Shown: piece after piece, positions 1 through 8,765 of the stretch
Layout of the letters: each line of letters begins with the position of its first letter
How positions within the stretch are numbered: the first letter of the stretch is position 1
Assembly: GCA_029051735.1 (NCBI GenBank)
Contig: JAIDKZ010000060.1
Location: 1 to 49,735 of the forward strand
Reading direction: 5' to 3'
Length of the DNA stretch: 49,735 nt
DNA from: Anaeroplasmataceae bacterium
GTDB lineage: Bacteria; Bacillota_I; Bacilli_A; Acholeplasmatales; Anaeroplasmataceae
Program-made: the position numbers and the translations under genes
The notes under the pieces: model-generated
Told to the model about the DNA's origin: nothing
The model's database searches: none
The model's input: the letters and a program-made list of their open reading frames with translations, nothing else

Positions 1-459
1 ACTTAATATTATAGTAAGAAGAATTAATTTAGAGTTATAAGGAATAACAATTGTTTTACTTTCGGTTTTTTGATAAACATATAAAAGGTTAATTATACAA
101 TAAATGATGATTAAAAATAGCATAATTTTTAAGCATTCAAAAGTATACCCATACAATATGGTTAAAACAATGAAGGCAGTTAATGTACTGATTAAATATA
201 CCCCTAACGCATAAAATCGATTTTTTTTAGCAAAGGGGTATAAGGCTACATGATATACAAGTGCACTTAATAAAAGATATATATAATTTGGCGGCAAATA
301 AAAACATAATACAATAGGAAGAATAATATAAAATATATTTTCTAAAGCCAATATGGATATTAAAAAAATACCAACAAACAAAGCAATTTCTTTAGGTAGA
401 AACAATAAACAAGTTATAAAAAAACAATAATGCAATAAAAGAAATAAATACTTTTTCAT
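1..459 (-). CDS. Integral membrane protein, C-terminus outside window
   Basis: The minus-strand frame from ATG at 459 stays open for all 153 codons to the window edge. The ORF track omits it because its stop lies outside. The start has a ribosome site (AGGTGAT) about 7 bases upstream and a TATAAT-like -10 at 486-481 on the minus strand. The product begins MKKYLFLLLHYC and is almost entirely hydrophobic, with about six predicted membrane segments joined by short loops such as YPFAKKNRFY. No catalytic motif is visible in this part. It could be the membrane sensor half of a kinase or simply a small transporter-like protein; I do not recognise the family. It is transcribed divergently from maf. 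Confidence 0.7.
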   Translation of the reverse strand, partial: MKKYLFLLLHYCFFITCLLFLPKEIALFVGIFLISILALENIFYIILPIVLCFYLPPNYIYLLLSALVYHVALYPFAKKNRFYALGVYLISTLTAFIVLTILYGYTFECLKIMLFLIIIYCIINLLYVYQKTESKTIVIPYNSKLILLTIILS

Positions 460-541
460 ATTTCAATCACCTAATCCAATATTATAAAAACTAGAATTTA
501 AAAATAATGTCTTTATTTGATATGTTTGAAGAATTATTGAT

Positions 542-570
542 TTGATTTATTTTTTCTATTTTGATAGAAT
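542..570 (+). promoter_or_regulatory. Sigma-A-type promoter of maf-dus
   Basis: TTGATT (542-547), a 17-base spacer and TAGAAT (565-570), preceded by TG to form an extended -10. It places transcription start near 577, only about ten bases before the maf ATG. This also rules out the TTG at 561 used by the ORF track as a start. Confidence 0.6.
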
Positions 571-587
571 ATCTAACGGTGATGAGA

Positions 588-1157
588 ATGAAAAACATTA
601 TATTAAGAAGCGCTTCTCCAAGAAGAAAAGATTTATTGAAGCAGGCTGGATATACATTTACTATTGAACCTGCAGATATTGATGAGACCATAGATTTTAA
701 TCAGCCTCCTTTTGAAAATGTAAAAAAATTGGGATTGATGAAGGCCATAGAACAACAAAATAAAGATTATGGAAATATTTTAATTGGTTGTGATACAATT
801 GTTGTTTTAAATCAAAAGATATATGGAAAGCCAAAATCAGAAAATGATGCGTTTGAAATGCTTAAAAGTTTATCTGGAAAAATGCATGAGGTTATGAGTG
901 GAGTTGGCATTGTTTATAAGGAAAAAATATATAATTTTGGAGTTATATCTAAAGTATATTTTAAGGAACTATCAGATCAACAGATATGGGATTATATTCA
1001 AACAAAAGAATGCTTTGGCAAAGCAGGAAGCTATGCCATACAAGGAATTGGCAAGAATTTAATAGAAAAATATGAGGGGTCCTTAAATAATATTATTGGA
1101 TTACCAATCGAAGAAGTTTCGGAGGTTCTTAAAAAAATATATGAAATGGAAGATTAG
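588..1157 (+). CDS. maf: Maf family nucleotide pyrophosphatase
   Basis: Maf proteins hydrolyse dTTP, UTP or modified nucleotides to monophosphates; in Bacillus the gene is linked to septation. The 189-residue product starts with the family signature RSASPRRKDLL at residues 7-17 and has IGCDTIVV with the catalytic Asp near 69, followed by the KP pair in YGKPKSENDA. The length is normal. The ORF track starts at TTG 561, but that codon overlaps the -10 of a promoter, while ATG 588 has GGTGAT just upstream and matches the usual Maf N-terminus. It overlaps the start of dus, so the two are probably cotranscribed. It could also be annotated as septum formation inhibitor Maf; substrate preference cannot be read from sequence alone. 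Confidence 0.92.
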   Translation: MKNIILRSASPRRKDLLKQAGYTFTIEPADIDETIDFNQPPFENVKKLGLMKAIEQQNKDYGNILIGCDTIVVLNQKIYGKPKSENDAFEMLKSLSGKMHEVMSGVGIVYKEKIYNFGVISKVYFKELSDQQIWDYIQTKECFGKAGSYAIQGIGKNLIEKYEGSLNNIIGLPIEEVSEVLKKIYEMED

Positions 1158-2109
1158 AGACATAGAAATACCAAACCAATTTGTATTAGCTCCTATGGCT
1201 GGAATTACGAATGAAGCTTTCCGTAAAATATGCAAGGAAATGGGATGTGGACTCATGGTGGCAGAAATGGTAAGTGATAAGGCGATTGGATTCCAAAATG
1301 AAAGAACCCTAAAAATGACCAAAGTTAATCCTGTTGAGCATCCAATAAGTATGCAAATTTTTGGTGGAGATGTTGAGTCTTTGGTTCAGGCTGCCAAGTA
1401 CATTGATCAGTTTAGTGATGCAGATATTATTGATATTAACATGGGGTGTCCAGTAAACAAAGTTGCAAAAAAAAGTCATGCAGGAGCATCTTTACTACAA
1501 GATCCTAATTTGGTTTATGAAATTGTTAAAAATGTTGTTGATAATGTAAAAAAACCTGTAACTGTAAAAATAAGAATTGGTTGGGATTTTGATCAAATCA
1601 ATGCGGTTGACAATGCCAAAATGATTGAAAAAGCAGGGGCAAGTGCTATTACGGTACATGGCAGGACACGGAGTCAATTTTATAGTGGCAAAGCAGATTT
1701 AGAATGGATAAAAAAAGTGAAAGAAGCTGTATCTATTCCAGTTATTGGCAATGGAGATATTATAGATGTAGAATCTGCAAAGCGGATGCTAGAGTATACA
1801 GGAGTAGATGCTATTGCAATTGGTAGAGGTGCTTTAGGGAATCCGTTTATTTTTCGTGAGCTTTTGGCATATTTTGAAAAAGGGGAGTATATTCATCAAC
1901 CTTCTCATGAGGAGATTTATCAAACAATTTTAAAGCAATATTCATATCTTTTAGAATTAAAGGGAGAAAAAATTGCTTTGTTAGAAATGCGAGGCCATGT
2001 GGCGTGGTATTTAAAAGGAATGCCAGGTAGCGCCAAAATAAAGGATTTATGTAATAAACAAACTGATTTTACATCAGTAAAGCAAATTTTAAAAGAGTAC
2101 TTATTTTAA
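1141..2109 (+). CDS. dus: tRNA-dihydrouridine synthase (DusB-like)
   Basis: Flavoenzyme that reduces uridine to dihydrouridine in tRNA using NADPH. The 322-residue product shows the FMN-binding TIM barrel in order: VLAPMAGITN near residue 15, MQIFGGD near 71, DINMGCPVNKV with the catalytic Cys at 103, KIRIGW, TVHGRTRSQ, IGNGDI and IGRGALGNPFIF. ATG 1141 is chosen over the track's TTG 1096 because the protein then starts MKWKIRDIEIPN, like other DusB proteins. The reading frame overlaps maf by 17 bases, and GGAGG at 1121-1125 lies rather far upstream, so translation is probably coupled to maf. Specificity for a tRNA position is inferred only from the DusB-like sequence. Confidence 0.92.
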   Translation: MKWKIRDIEIPNQFVLAPMAGITNEAFRKICKEMGCGLMVAEMVSDKAIGFQNERTLKMTKVNPVEHPISMQIFGGDVESLVQAAKYIDQFSDADIIDINMGCPVNKVAKKSHAGASLLQDPNLVYEIVKNVVDNVKKPVTVKIRIGWDFDQINAVDNAKMIEKAGASAITVHGRTRSQFYSGKADLEWIKKVKEAVSIPVIGNGDIIDVESAKRMLEYTGVDAIAIGRGALGNPFIFRELLAYFEKGEYIHQPSHEEIYQTILKQYSYLLELKGEKIALLEMRGHVAWYLKGMPGSAKIKDLCNKQTDFTSVKQILKEYLF

Positions 2110-2161
2110 CAAATAAATTTGCTTATAAAAACGCTCTCATATTTTTATATGACAATGATTA

Positions 2162-2170
2162 TGCTATAAT
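2162..2170 (+). promoter_or_regulatory. Extended -10 promoter element of prs
   Basis: TGCTATAAT is a perfect extended -10 element. The region 17 bases upstream is T-rich without a good TTGACA, which is usual for extended -10 promoters. It lies 40 bases before the prs start codon. Confidence 0.55.
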
Positions 2171-2209
2171 ATTTTTGAAGAAAATGAGATAATGGAGGGT
2201 ATATTTCTC

Positions 2210-3193
2210 ATGGCAATCTTATTAGGAAAAAAAGTAAAAATTTTCAGTTTATCTGCAAATAGACCTTTAGCAGAAGAAATCGCAGAATCTATTGGTGTGC
2301 CACTATCTAGTTGTGACATTATGCATTTTGCTGATGGTGAAATTAATGTGCAAATTAATGAGACTGTAAGAGGGCATAATGTTTTTATTATACAGCCAAC
2401 ATCAAATCCTGTGAATGATAACTTAATGGAAGTATTGATTATGTGTGATGCTTTAAAAAGAGCATCTGCTAAAACAATCAATTTAGTTATTCCTTATTAT
2501 GGTTATTCTCGTCAGGATAGAAAAAGTAGAAGTCGTCAACCAATTTCAGCAAAGTTAGTTGCAGATTTATTACAGGTTGCAGGAGTGAATCGAATTATTT
2601 GTATGGACATTCATGCCGCACAAATTCAAGGATTTTTTAATATCCCAGTTGATAATTTTATAGGATTACCAATTCTTGTAAACTATTTATTAGATAAAAA
2701 TTTAAGTGATGTTGTTGTTGTATCTCCAGATCATGGTGGAACAACAAGAGCACGTGAATTTGCCAAGGTACTTGATACAACAATTGCAATTATAGATAAG
2801 CGTCGTCCTGAACCAAATAAGGCTGAGGTTATGAATATTATTGGTACCGTTGAAGGAAAAACTTGTATATTAGTTGATGATATGGTAGATACTGCTGGAA
2901 CATTAACTGCTGGAGCTGCTGCATTAATGGCTGCTGGAGCTAAAGAGGTTTATGCTGCATGCACACATGGTGTTTTATCTGGTTCTGCAATTGAACGAAT
3001 TCAAAATTCATGTTTAAAGGAAATGATTATTACCAATACAATACGTCTAGATGAAAGCAAACAAATTGATAAGATTAAGGTTTTATCTGTTGGTACATTA
3101 TTAGGACATGGTATTTTGAGAATCTTATCTGATGAACCTTTGTCTGGATTATTCACATACTCCTATGATAAATCAAAAAGAGAATTATTATAA
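2210..3193 (+). CDS. prs: Ribose-phosphate pyrophosphokinase
   Basis: Makes PRPP from ribose 5-phosphate and ATP, the entry point to purine, pyrimidine, histidine and NAD synthesis. Visible motifs are [16 protein letters not shown], the ATP-site stretch [26 protein letters not shown], and the PRPP-binding loop [14 protein letters not shown] near residues 222-235. Length is 327 residues, slightly above the usual 315. The track starts at ATG 2192, but the GGAGGG ribosome site lies inside that extension; ATG 2210 has it 11 bases upstream and gives [13 protein letters not shown]. The stop codon overlaps the pth start (TAATG), so prs and pth form an operon. Confidence 0.97.
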   Translation: MAILLGKKVKIFSLSANRPLAEEIAESIGVPLSSCDIMHFADGEINVQINETVRGHNVFIIQPTSNPVNDNLMEVLIMCDALKRASAKTINLVIPYYGYSRQDRKSRSRQPISAKLVADLLQVAGVNRIICMDIHAAQIQGFFNIPVDNFIGLPILVNYLLDKNLSDVVVVSPDHGGTTRAREFAKVLDTTIAIIDKRRPEPNKAEVMNIIGTVEGKTCILVDDMVDTAGTLTAGAAALMAAGAKEVYAACTHGVLSGSAIERIQNSCLKEMIITNTIRLDESKQIDKIKVLSVGTLLGHGILRILSDEPLSGLFTYSYDKSKRELL

Positions 3194-3759
3194 TGAAATT
3201 AATTGTTGGATTAGGTAATCCTGGAAAGGATTATGAAAGAACAAGGCATAATGTTGGCTTTATGGCACTGGATGGTTTTGCTCAAAAGCATTCTATAGAA
3301 TTTAAACTTGAACCTAAATTTAAAGGTATGCTTGCAACTATAAATTTAAATGGGAATAAAGCTTTATTGTTAAAGCCTATGACCTATATGAATTTATCAG
3401 GAGAAAGTGTCAAAGCAGTAATGAGTTTTTACAAGATTAACATTGAAGATATCCTAGTTATATCAGATGATCTTGATAGTAAAACTGCTAGAGTTCGGCT
3501 TCGTGCAAATGGTAGTGCTGGTGGGCACAATGGCCATAAAAGCATTATGATGAATTTGAAGACAGAGGAGTATAAGCGAATAAAAATAGGTATTGATCGT
3601 AGTTCGGTTATTCCTGTTGTAGACTGGGTATTACAGAAATTTTCTTCAGATGAAATTTTAGCATTACAAAATTCATTTGAAAAAAGCACAGCTGCGATTG
3701 AGGATTTTATTAATGAAATCCCTTTTAATAAAATCGCATCTTTGTATTCTTCTAAATAA
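3193..3759 (+). CDS. pth: Peptidyl-tRNA hydrolase
   Basis: Releases peptides from prematurely dropped peptidyl-tRNAs so the tRNA can be recycled; cytosolic and normally essential. The 188-residue protein has GLGNPGKDY, RTRHNVGF with the catalytic His at 19, KPMTYMNLSG, ISDDLD, and GSAGGHNGHKS. The start overlaps the prs stop by one base, which implies translational coupling. In many Firmicutes mfd follows pth; here a terminator and an antiporter gene follow instead. Confidence 0.97.
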   Translation: MKLIVGLGNPGKDYERTRHNVGFMALDGFAQKHSIEFKLEPKFKGMLATINLNGNKALLLKPMTYMNLSGESVKAVMSFYKINIEDILVISDDLDSKTARVRLRANGSAGGHNGHKSIMMNLKTEEYKRIKIGIDRSSVIPVVDWVLQKFSSDEILALQNSFEKSTAAIEDFINEIPFNKIASLYSSK

Positions 3760-3765
3760 AATTTG

Positions 3766-3807
3766 GCCTTTCATGCTTATAAAAAGCATTTAAGGCTTTT
3801 CTTTTTT
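3766..3807 (+). terminator. Rho-independent terminator after pth
   Basis: Near-perfect inverted repeat GCCTTTCATGCTT / AAGCATTTAAGGC with a five-base loop, followed by TTTTCTTTTTT. It ends the prs-pth unit. Confidence 0.85.
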
Positions 3808-3817
3808 ACAAAAAACA

Positions 3818-3847
3818 TTATTATTTTACGATAATTTAATGTATAAT
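3818..3847 (+). promoter_or_regulatory. Probable promoter of antiporter-PHP-phosphatase unit
   Basis: TATAAT at 3842-3847 with a weak TTATTA 18 bases upstream. It sits between the pth terminator and the strong GGGGG ribosome site of the antiporter gene. Confidence 0.4.
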
Positions 3848-3878
3848 AAAATATGCTACTTAAAAAGGGGGAACTCAT

Positions 3879-4922
3879 ATGTTAGCATCAACATTAACGG
3901 GAGTACAATATTTTTTAAATGCTTTGTTTTTAGTGGCAGGAATTGTTTTTTTAGTCAAAGGAGCTGACTATTTTGTAGATTCTGCTTCAGTAATTGCAAA
4001 AAGATTGAAGATACCACCAATCATTATAGGACTTACCATTGTATCTTTTGGAACATCCGCACCAGAGTTAGCAGTAGGAATAGCTTCAAGTATTAAAGGA
4101 GAAGCTGGGCTTTCTTTGGGAAATGTGGTTGGGTCAAATATAGCAAATTTGACACTTGTTTTAGGAATGTCAATCTTGATCCATCCAATTATTGTAAAAA
4201 AGGGATTATGTAAAAAGGAAATTCCATTTTTGATTATAGCGACTGTACTTTTAATTGTATTTTCCATGGACAACCTTTTATCTGGTTTTTCTGGTGTACA
4301 AAATATAATTTCACGAGGAGAGGCCGTTGTTTTTATTTTAGGAATTGTTTTATTTTGTATTATGTCAATCAAAGGGGCTCAACAAGAGGAACTGAAATTA
4401 GAAAAAGAAGAAATTGAAACATTTGATCCATTGTGGAAAACCTTATTGTTATTGTTTATTGGTCTAATTGGAATTATTGCTGGAGCTGAATTTGTTACAA
4501 CTCCTGCATCTAAAATTGCAACATCTATTGGGGTTACTGTAGGTATTGATGAGGCATTAATGCTCAATGTGGTTGGATTAACTGTTGTTGCGGTTGGAAC
4601 TTCTTTACCAGAGTTAGTTACTTCAGCAATAGCGGCAAAACGTAAACAAAATGAAATTGCGATTGGTAATGTGATTGGATCAAATGTTTTCAATATTTTA
4701 TTCATTTGCGGTATAACTGGTATGATTCGACCACTCACCCTAACACCAGACATTATTACTGATATGATTATCTCTTTATTATTTACTATTCTTGTTTTTG
4801 GGTTTGCAAAAACAGGATTATTAAAAAAATGGTATGGAGCAATTTTATTGGGTGGATATGTCCTTTATATTATGTACATCATTTTGAGATTGTTTTACCC
4901 TAATGCTTTACTTCCACTATAA
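3879..4922 (+). CDS. Ca2+/cation antiporter (CaCA family, YrbG-like)
   Basis: Membrane exchanger of the Na+/Ca2+ family, expected to export Ca2+ in exchange for Na+ or H+. The 347-residue protein has about ten hydrophobic segments and the two inverted alpha repeats that line the ion site: SFGTSAPELAVG followed by GNVVGSNIANLTLVLG in the first half, and VGTSLPELVTS followed by GNVIGSNVFNILFICG in the second. The central loop (about residues 168-185) is charged (EELKLEKEEIE), as expected for the cytoplasmic linker. It is preceded by AAAGGGGGAAC. The PHP gene begins 27 bases later, so the two are likely cotranscribed. The ion actually carried cannot be told from sequence. Confidence 0.9.
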   Translation: MLASTLTGVQYFLNALFLVAGIVFLVKGADYFVDSASVIAKRLKIPPIIIGLTIVSFGTSAPELAVGIASSIKGEAGLSLGNVVGSNIANLTLVLGMSILIHPIIVKKGLCKKEIPFLIIATVLLIVFSMDNLLSGFSGVQNIISRGEAVVFILGIVLFCIMSIKGAQQEELKLEKEEIETFDPLWKTLLLLFIGLIGIIAGAEFVTTPASKIATSIGVTVGIDEALMLNVVGLTVVAVGTSLPELVTSAIAAKRKQNEIAIGNVIGSNVFNILFICGITGMIRPLTLTPDIITDMIISLLFTILVFGFAKTGLLKKWYGAILLGGYVLYIMYIILRLFYPNALLPL

Positions 4923-4949
4923 CAATTACAAAATTAGAGGTGTTAAACA

Positions 4950-5792
4950 ATGATAAAAGCAAACTATCATAGTCATTTATTTTATTGTAATCATGCTGTT
5001 GGGAATGCAAAAGATTATATTGAAGTTGCACTTAAGGCGGGATTTAAAGAAATTGGAATTACAGATCACGCACCTGTTTTTGCGTTTACCATGACAGAAC
5101 AAGAGTATCATAAGGTGTTTTATCATAAGCCTATGCTTTTAGATCAAATGTATCAGCAATATTTACCAGAGCTTGAGGTAGCAAAAAAAACTTATAAAAA
5201 TCAAATAAAAGTTTTATCTGGTTTTGAAACAGAATACATTCCTGCCAATGCTTTTTTTCTTCCAGTTTTAAGAAAAGCAGTAGACTATTTAAATTTAGGA
5301 GTTCACTATTTTGAATATAAAAATAAAATATATGATACGTATCATGATGTAAATTATGAAACAATTTATGGATATTTAGATGCCTGTATTAAAGGAATGG
5401 AAACGCATCTTTTTAATACATTGGTACATCCAGATTTATTTATGTTTTCGTATCAATCAGAAAATGGAAAAAGAGTGTTTGATGAGCATTGTGAATATGT
5501 AACAAAAAGAATAATAGAATGTGCAATTCAAAATGATGTTTATTTAGAGATTAATGCCAATGGGATTAAAAATTCAAAACGATTCTCAAAAGAAGGTGTT
5601 TGGTTATATCCTAATAAAGAGTTTTGGATGCTGGTAAAGCAATATCCATCAGCTAAAATTATTATTGGTGCTGATGCACATTCACCTGATGATTTAGCAG
5701 GAGATAATGTATTAAAAGTAGAACAATTTGCAAAAGATCTTAAATTAAATGTATTATCCTTTATGGAGGTAAAAAAATATGAAAATTTATAA
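4950..5792 (+). CDS. PHP-domain phosphatase (histidinol-phosphatase-like)
   Basis: Member of the polymerase and histidinol phosphatase (PHP) superfamily, trinuclear metal hydrolases. Metal ligands are visible in order: HSHLFYCNH (His 7, 9, 15), ITDHAP (His 40), GFETEY (Glu near 91), LGVHYF, LVHPDLF and GADAHSPDDL near the C-terminus. Its 280 residues fit the HisK/HisJ histidinol-phosphatase group, but no other histidine biosynthesis gene is in the window. A role as histidinol phosphatase is therefore only one possibility; another phosphoester substrate is equally open. Its 3' end carries the ribosome site of the next gene and overlaps it by 14 bases, so both products are probably made together. 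Confidence 0.85.
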   Translation: MIKANYHSHLFYCNHAVGNAKDYIEVALKAGFKEIGITDHAPVFAFTMTEQEYHKVFYHKPMLLDQMYQQYLPELEVAKKTYKNQIKVLSGFETEYIPANAFFLPVLRKAVDYLNLGVHYFEYKNKIYDTYHDVNYETIYGYLDACIKGMETHLFNTLVHPDLFMFSYQSENGKRVFDEHCEYVTKRIIECAIQNDVYLEINANGIKNSKRFSKEGVWLYPNKEFWMLVKQYPSAKIIIGADAHSPDDLAGDNVLKVEQFAKDLKLNVLSFMEVKKYENL

Positions 5793-7104
5793 TATAAAAA
5801 AGAATTGGGAATATTGGTTTTTTGAAGAACAAGAAGAATTCTATGAAGTTTTAGAAAATACATTAAATAAAGGTTATCAAATTATTGATTCTTTTCATCT
5901 TTGTGTTGAGGTAAAAAAAGATAGCCATAAAATTATTTTCTCTTTTATTGAACAAGAAGTTGTGGATGAAACAATTAAAGATAGAATAAAAGAAATGGAT
6001 AAGTCTTATCAATTAGTATATCCAAGTTATGAGACATGTATATTAAATACAATTTCTTCCATCAGGAAAAGTTATAATAGACCTATTTATTATGATACTG
6101 ATCCTAAAATTGACTCAATTTTAGCAGAAAAAAAATATAAAAATATTATTATAATGCTATTAGATGGATTAGGAGAAAATATTTTAGATAAACATAGTAA
6201 AGATAATGCTTTTTTAAAGAGATATCATAGTTTTACAAATACTGCTATTTATCCATCTACGACAGCTGCTTCTACCACTTCAACTAAAAATGGCTTGGCC
6301 CCTATTTGTACAGGATGGTTAGGATGGGAAAATTATTTTAAAGAAATTGATCGTAATATTATCTTATTTAATGGCAAAAATTATTTTACAGAAGAGCCCA
6401 CAGGCTTTAATGTTTATAAGGCACTTCCTTATACTTTCTTTTATGATGATTTGGATGTGAATGGAAGTATTATAGAACCAGATTTTTCTAAAGAGGAAAG
6501 AGATTTTAAAGAAATTCTTCAAAATAGTTTAAAGAACTTAAAGAAGAATCGAGATAATATCCAGTATGTATATTTTACAGATCCAGATGGATTATTACAT
6601 GAGTTTGGTACAAGAGACATTCAAATCACAAAATGCATTGATGAAATAAATAATGCCTTAGAGGAATACGTTTCAAAACTACCTTCAGATACTCTATTAA
6701 TTATTTCTGCTGATCATGGACATACTGATGTCAAACCAATTGAACTTCATGCATGTAAAACAATACAAAAGATGTTGAAACGGAGTCCATCCAATGATTC
6801 TAGATGTATTACATTCTGCGTATTAGATGAATATAAAGAATCTTTTATGGAAACCTTTAAAGCATTATTTGGCTATGCTTATGATATTTATCCATCTAGT
6901 GAATTAATTGATAAAGAATTTTTTGGAAAAAGAACAGATGTTCCATCTCCATATGTTAAGGATTTTTTAGCAGATTTTGTTGCGGTTGCAAAAAACGAAT
7001 ATTATTTTAATTATAAATCAAACGATAATATGGTTTTTAAAAGTCATCATGCAGGGATAACTGCAGATGAAATGTTAGTTCCTGTTATTATATATAGGAA
7101 ATAA
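5779..7104 (+). CDS. Alkaline-phosphatase superfamily phosphodiesterase/pyrophosphatase
   Basis: Soluble enzyme of the type I phosphodiesterase / nucleotide pyrophosphatase branch. Metal and nucleophile motifs are intact: MLLDGLG (Asp near 129), the nucleophile region YPSTTAAST near 157, FTDPDGLLHEFG, SADHGHTD and SHHAG. There is no signal peptide, so it should act in the cytosol. An N-terminal stretch of about 110 residues (KNWEYWFFEEQEEF onward) precedes the catalytic domain and is not one I recognise. It overlaps the PHP phosphatase by 14 bases, with GGAGG inside the upstream gene, so the pair may act on successive phosphoesters of one substrate. That last point is inference. Confidence 0.85.
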   Translation: MKIYNIKKNWEYWFFEEQEEFYEVLENTLNKGYQIIDSFHLCVEVKKDSHKIIFSFIEQEVVDETIKDRIKEMDKSYQLVYPSYETCILNTISSIRKSYNRPIYYDTDPKIDSILAEKKYKNIIIMLLDGLGENILDKHSKDNAFLKRYHSFTNTAIYPSTTAASTTSTKNGLAPICTGWLGWENYFKEIDRNIILFNGKNYFTEEPTGFNVYKALPYTFFYDDLDVNGSIIEPDFSKEERDFKEILQNSLKNLKKNRDNIQYVYFTDPDGLLHEFGTRDIQITKCIDEINNALEEYVSKLPSDTLLIISADHGHTDVKPIELHACKTIQKMLKRSPSNDSRCITFCVLDEYKESFMETFKALFGYAYDIYPSSELIDKEFFGKRTDVPSPYVKDFLADFVAVAKNEYYFNYKSNDNMVFKSHHAGITADEMLVPVIIYRK

Positions 7105-7122
7105 GCGTTACTAAGAAGTATG

Positions 7123-7152
7123 TTGAGGTTTATTTATAGACTATCATATAAA
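7123..7152 (+). promoter_or_regulatory. Probable promoter of the Enzyme I-like gene
   Basis: TTGAGG (7123-7128), an 18-base spacer and TATAAA (7147-7152), in the 97-base gap before the gene. Confidence 0.45.
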
Positions 7153-7201
7153 TTCAAATATTTTTTTAGTTAATGGAAATCAATCATTAGGAAGTGAAAT
7201 T

Positions 7202-8701
7202 ATGACTGCATATAAAGGAACAGTGCTTTCAGAAGGTGTAGCAATAGGAAAGTTACATCTTATACAAGAACGCTATGAAACACTGCCTAGTAAATCTGTA
7301 AATAGGGAAAGAGAAATATTAAGAAAAGGGCTTTGTAAAACGATTCTTGAATTAAAGGAATTAATTAAAAGTAATCAAGAAAACGAAGAATATTTAAACT
7401 TTCAGATTATGATGCTTGAGGATAAAACCTTAACTGAAGAGGCAGAGATTTTTTTAATCCAAGGAGAATCTGCAATAGAAAGTATAACAAAAGTATTTCA
7501 AAATTATCAAGAACAGTTAAAAATATCTTCAAGTTTTTATTTACAGCAAAGAGCAGTAGATTTTTCAGATATAGAGCATAGGATTATACGTAATATTTCT
7601 GGAAACCCTTATAAAACACTACAAGAGAAGTTTATTTTATTTGCAGAGGATTTACCCCCATCTTATTTAATTCAAAATAAGGAAAATTTATTAGGTGTAA
7701 TTACAAGAACTGGTGGAGATAGTACACATGGAGCAATTCTTTGTAGGCAGTTAAATATACCATATATAGTAGCCTCAATTCTTGCACATGAAGATGATCT
7801 CATCATTTTAGATACAAGAAAACAACAAGTAATGGTTCATCCAAATCAAAAAACAATTCTTCATTATGAAAGAATTATTAAGGAAATATCAGAAGAAAAA
7901 TTGTATTCTATTCCTCATTTGGGATACCATTTTTTAGCAAATGTTTCTTCTAATACAGAAATAAATAAAGTATTAGAATATGGATTTGATGGAATAGGAT
8001 TATATCGAACTGAAATGATTTTTATGAATGCAAATCATCCTCTTAGTTATGAAGAGCAATATGAAATTTATAAAGAAGCTGTTGATAAGTGTAAGGATAA
8101 ACCCATCTGCTTTCGAACCTTTGATATAGGAGATGATAAGCAATTGTCTTATGTAAAATCATATCATAAAGGAATTGATAATTATAAGAACAATAAAGAG
8201 TTATTTATTACCCAAATAAAGGCTTTATTAATGGCTAACCAGTATAATAATATGAAAATTATGTTTCCTATGGTTTCTGATGTAGATGAATTCATTTATC
8301 TAAGAGATTGGGTATATAAGATAAAAGAAGAGTTAAACAATTCTAATACTTTAAAAATAGGGATCATGTTGGAAACGAAATCCGCATTAGCAAGTATTAA
8401 AGATTTTAAGGATGTTGATTTTGTTTCTATTGGTACAAATGATTTGGTATTAGATATTTACCATATTCATAGAGATACACAGACTAAAGCGATGAAGAAA
8501 TATTTAAATGACTTAGTTTCAAAATTATCTGAGGTTGTTGATTTTTGTGAAGAAAATCATATAGAGCTATCCATTTGTGGAGAATTAGCTGCTATAACAA
8601 CGGCATTAAAAAAATTTATGAAAATTGGATTTAAAAGTTTTTCTGTTGCTGCCCCTGCTATACGCATATTAAATAAGATATATAAAGAGGTAAATAAGTA
8701 A
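7202..8701 (+). CDS. Divergent PTS Enzyme I (PEP-protein phosphotransferase paralogue)
   Basis: Enzyme I takes phosphate from PEP and passes it to HPr to start sugar PTS transport. The protein has the N-terminal HPr-binding region (opening YKGTVLSEGVAIGKL), the phospho-His domain with GGDSTHGAIL (His176), and the PEP barrel with LYRTEM (Arg269), FRTFDIG (Arg305), MFPMVSD, SIGTNDL and CGE (Cys459). At 499 residues it is about 75 shorter than usual, with a C-terminus that stops about 40 residues after CGE. The stretch that normally reads like NPFLGWRAIR, with a PEP-phosphate arginine, is here GIDNYKNNKELF without any arginine. It may be a regulatory or weakened paralogue; no HPr gene is nearby. 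It precedes spoVT by 64 bases. Confidence 0.8.
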   Translation: MTAYKGTVLSEGVAIGKLHLIQERYETLPSKSVNREREILRKGLCKTILELKELIKSNQENEEYLNFQIMMLEDKTLTEEAEIFLIQGESAIESITKVFQNYQEQLKISSSFYLQQRAVDFSDIEHRIIRNISGNPYKTLQEKFILFAEDLPPSYLIQNKENLLGVITRTGGDSTHGAILCRQLNIPYIVASILAHEDDLIILDTRKQQVMVHPNQKTILHYERIIKEISEEKLYSIPHLGYHFLANVSSNTEINKVLEYGFDGIGLYRTEMIFMNANHPLSYEEQYEIYKEAVDKCKDKPICFRTFDIGDDKQLSYVKSYHKGIDNYKNNKELFITQIKALLMANQYNNMKIMFPMVSDVDEFIYLRDWVYKIKEELNNSNTLKIGIMLETKSALASIKDFKDVDFVSIGTNDLVLDIYHIHRDTQTKAMKKYLNDLVSKLSEVVDFCEENHIELSICGELAAITTALKKFMKIGFKSFSVAAPAIRILNKIYKEVNK

Positions 8702-8765
8702 AAGTTCATCATCTTGAATGAAATTACAAAATTTGTCAATAATAGTAGTAATGGAAGTGATTATT

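Noticed and set aside
491-691. 66-residue minus-strand ORF before maf
   Set aside because: It runs antisense through the maf start, has low-complexity composition and no ribosome site; a shadow ORF.
8713-8740. Sigma-G-like promoter before spoVT (GAATGA ... CAATAATA)
   Set aside because: The -10 fits only with an extra base and the spacing is short; not strong enough to annotate.
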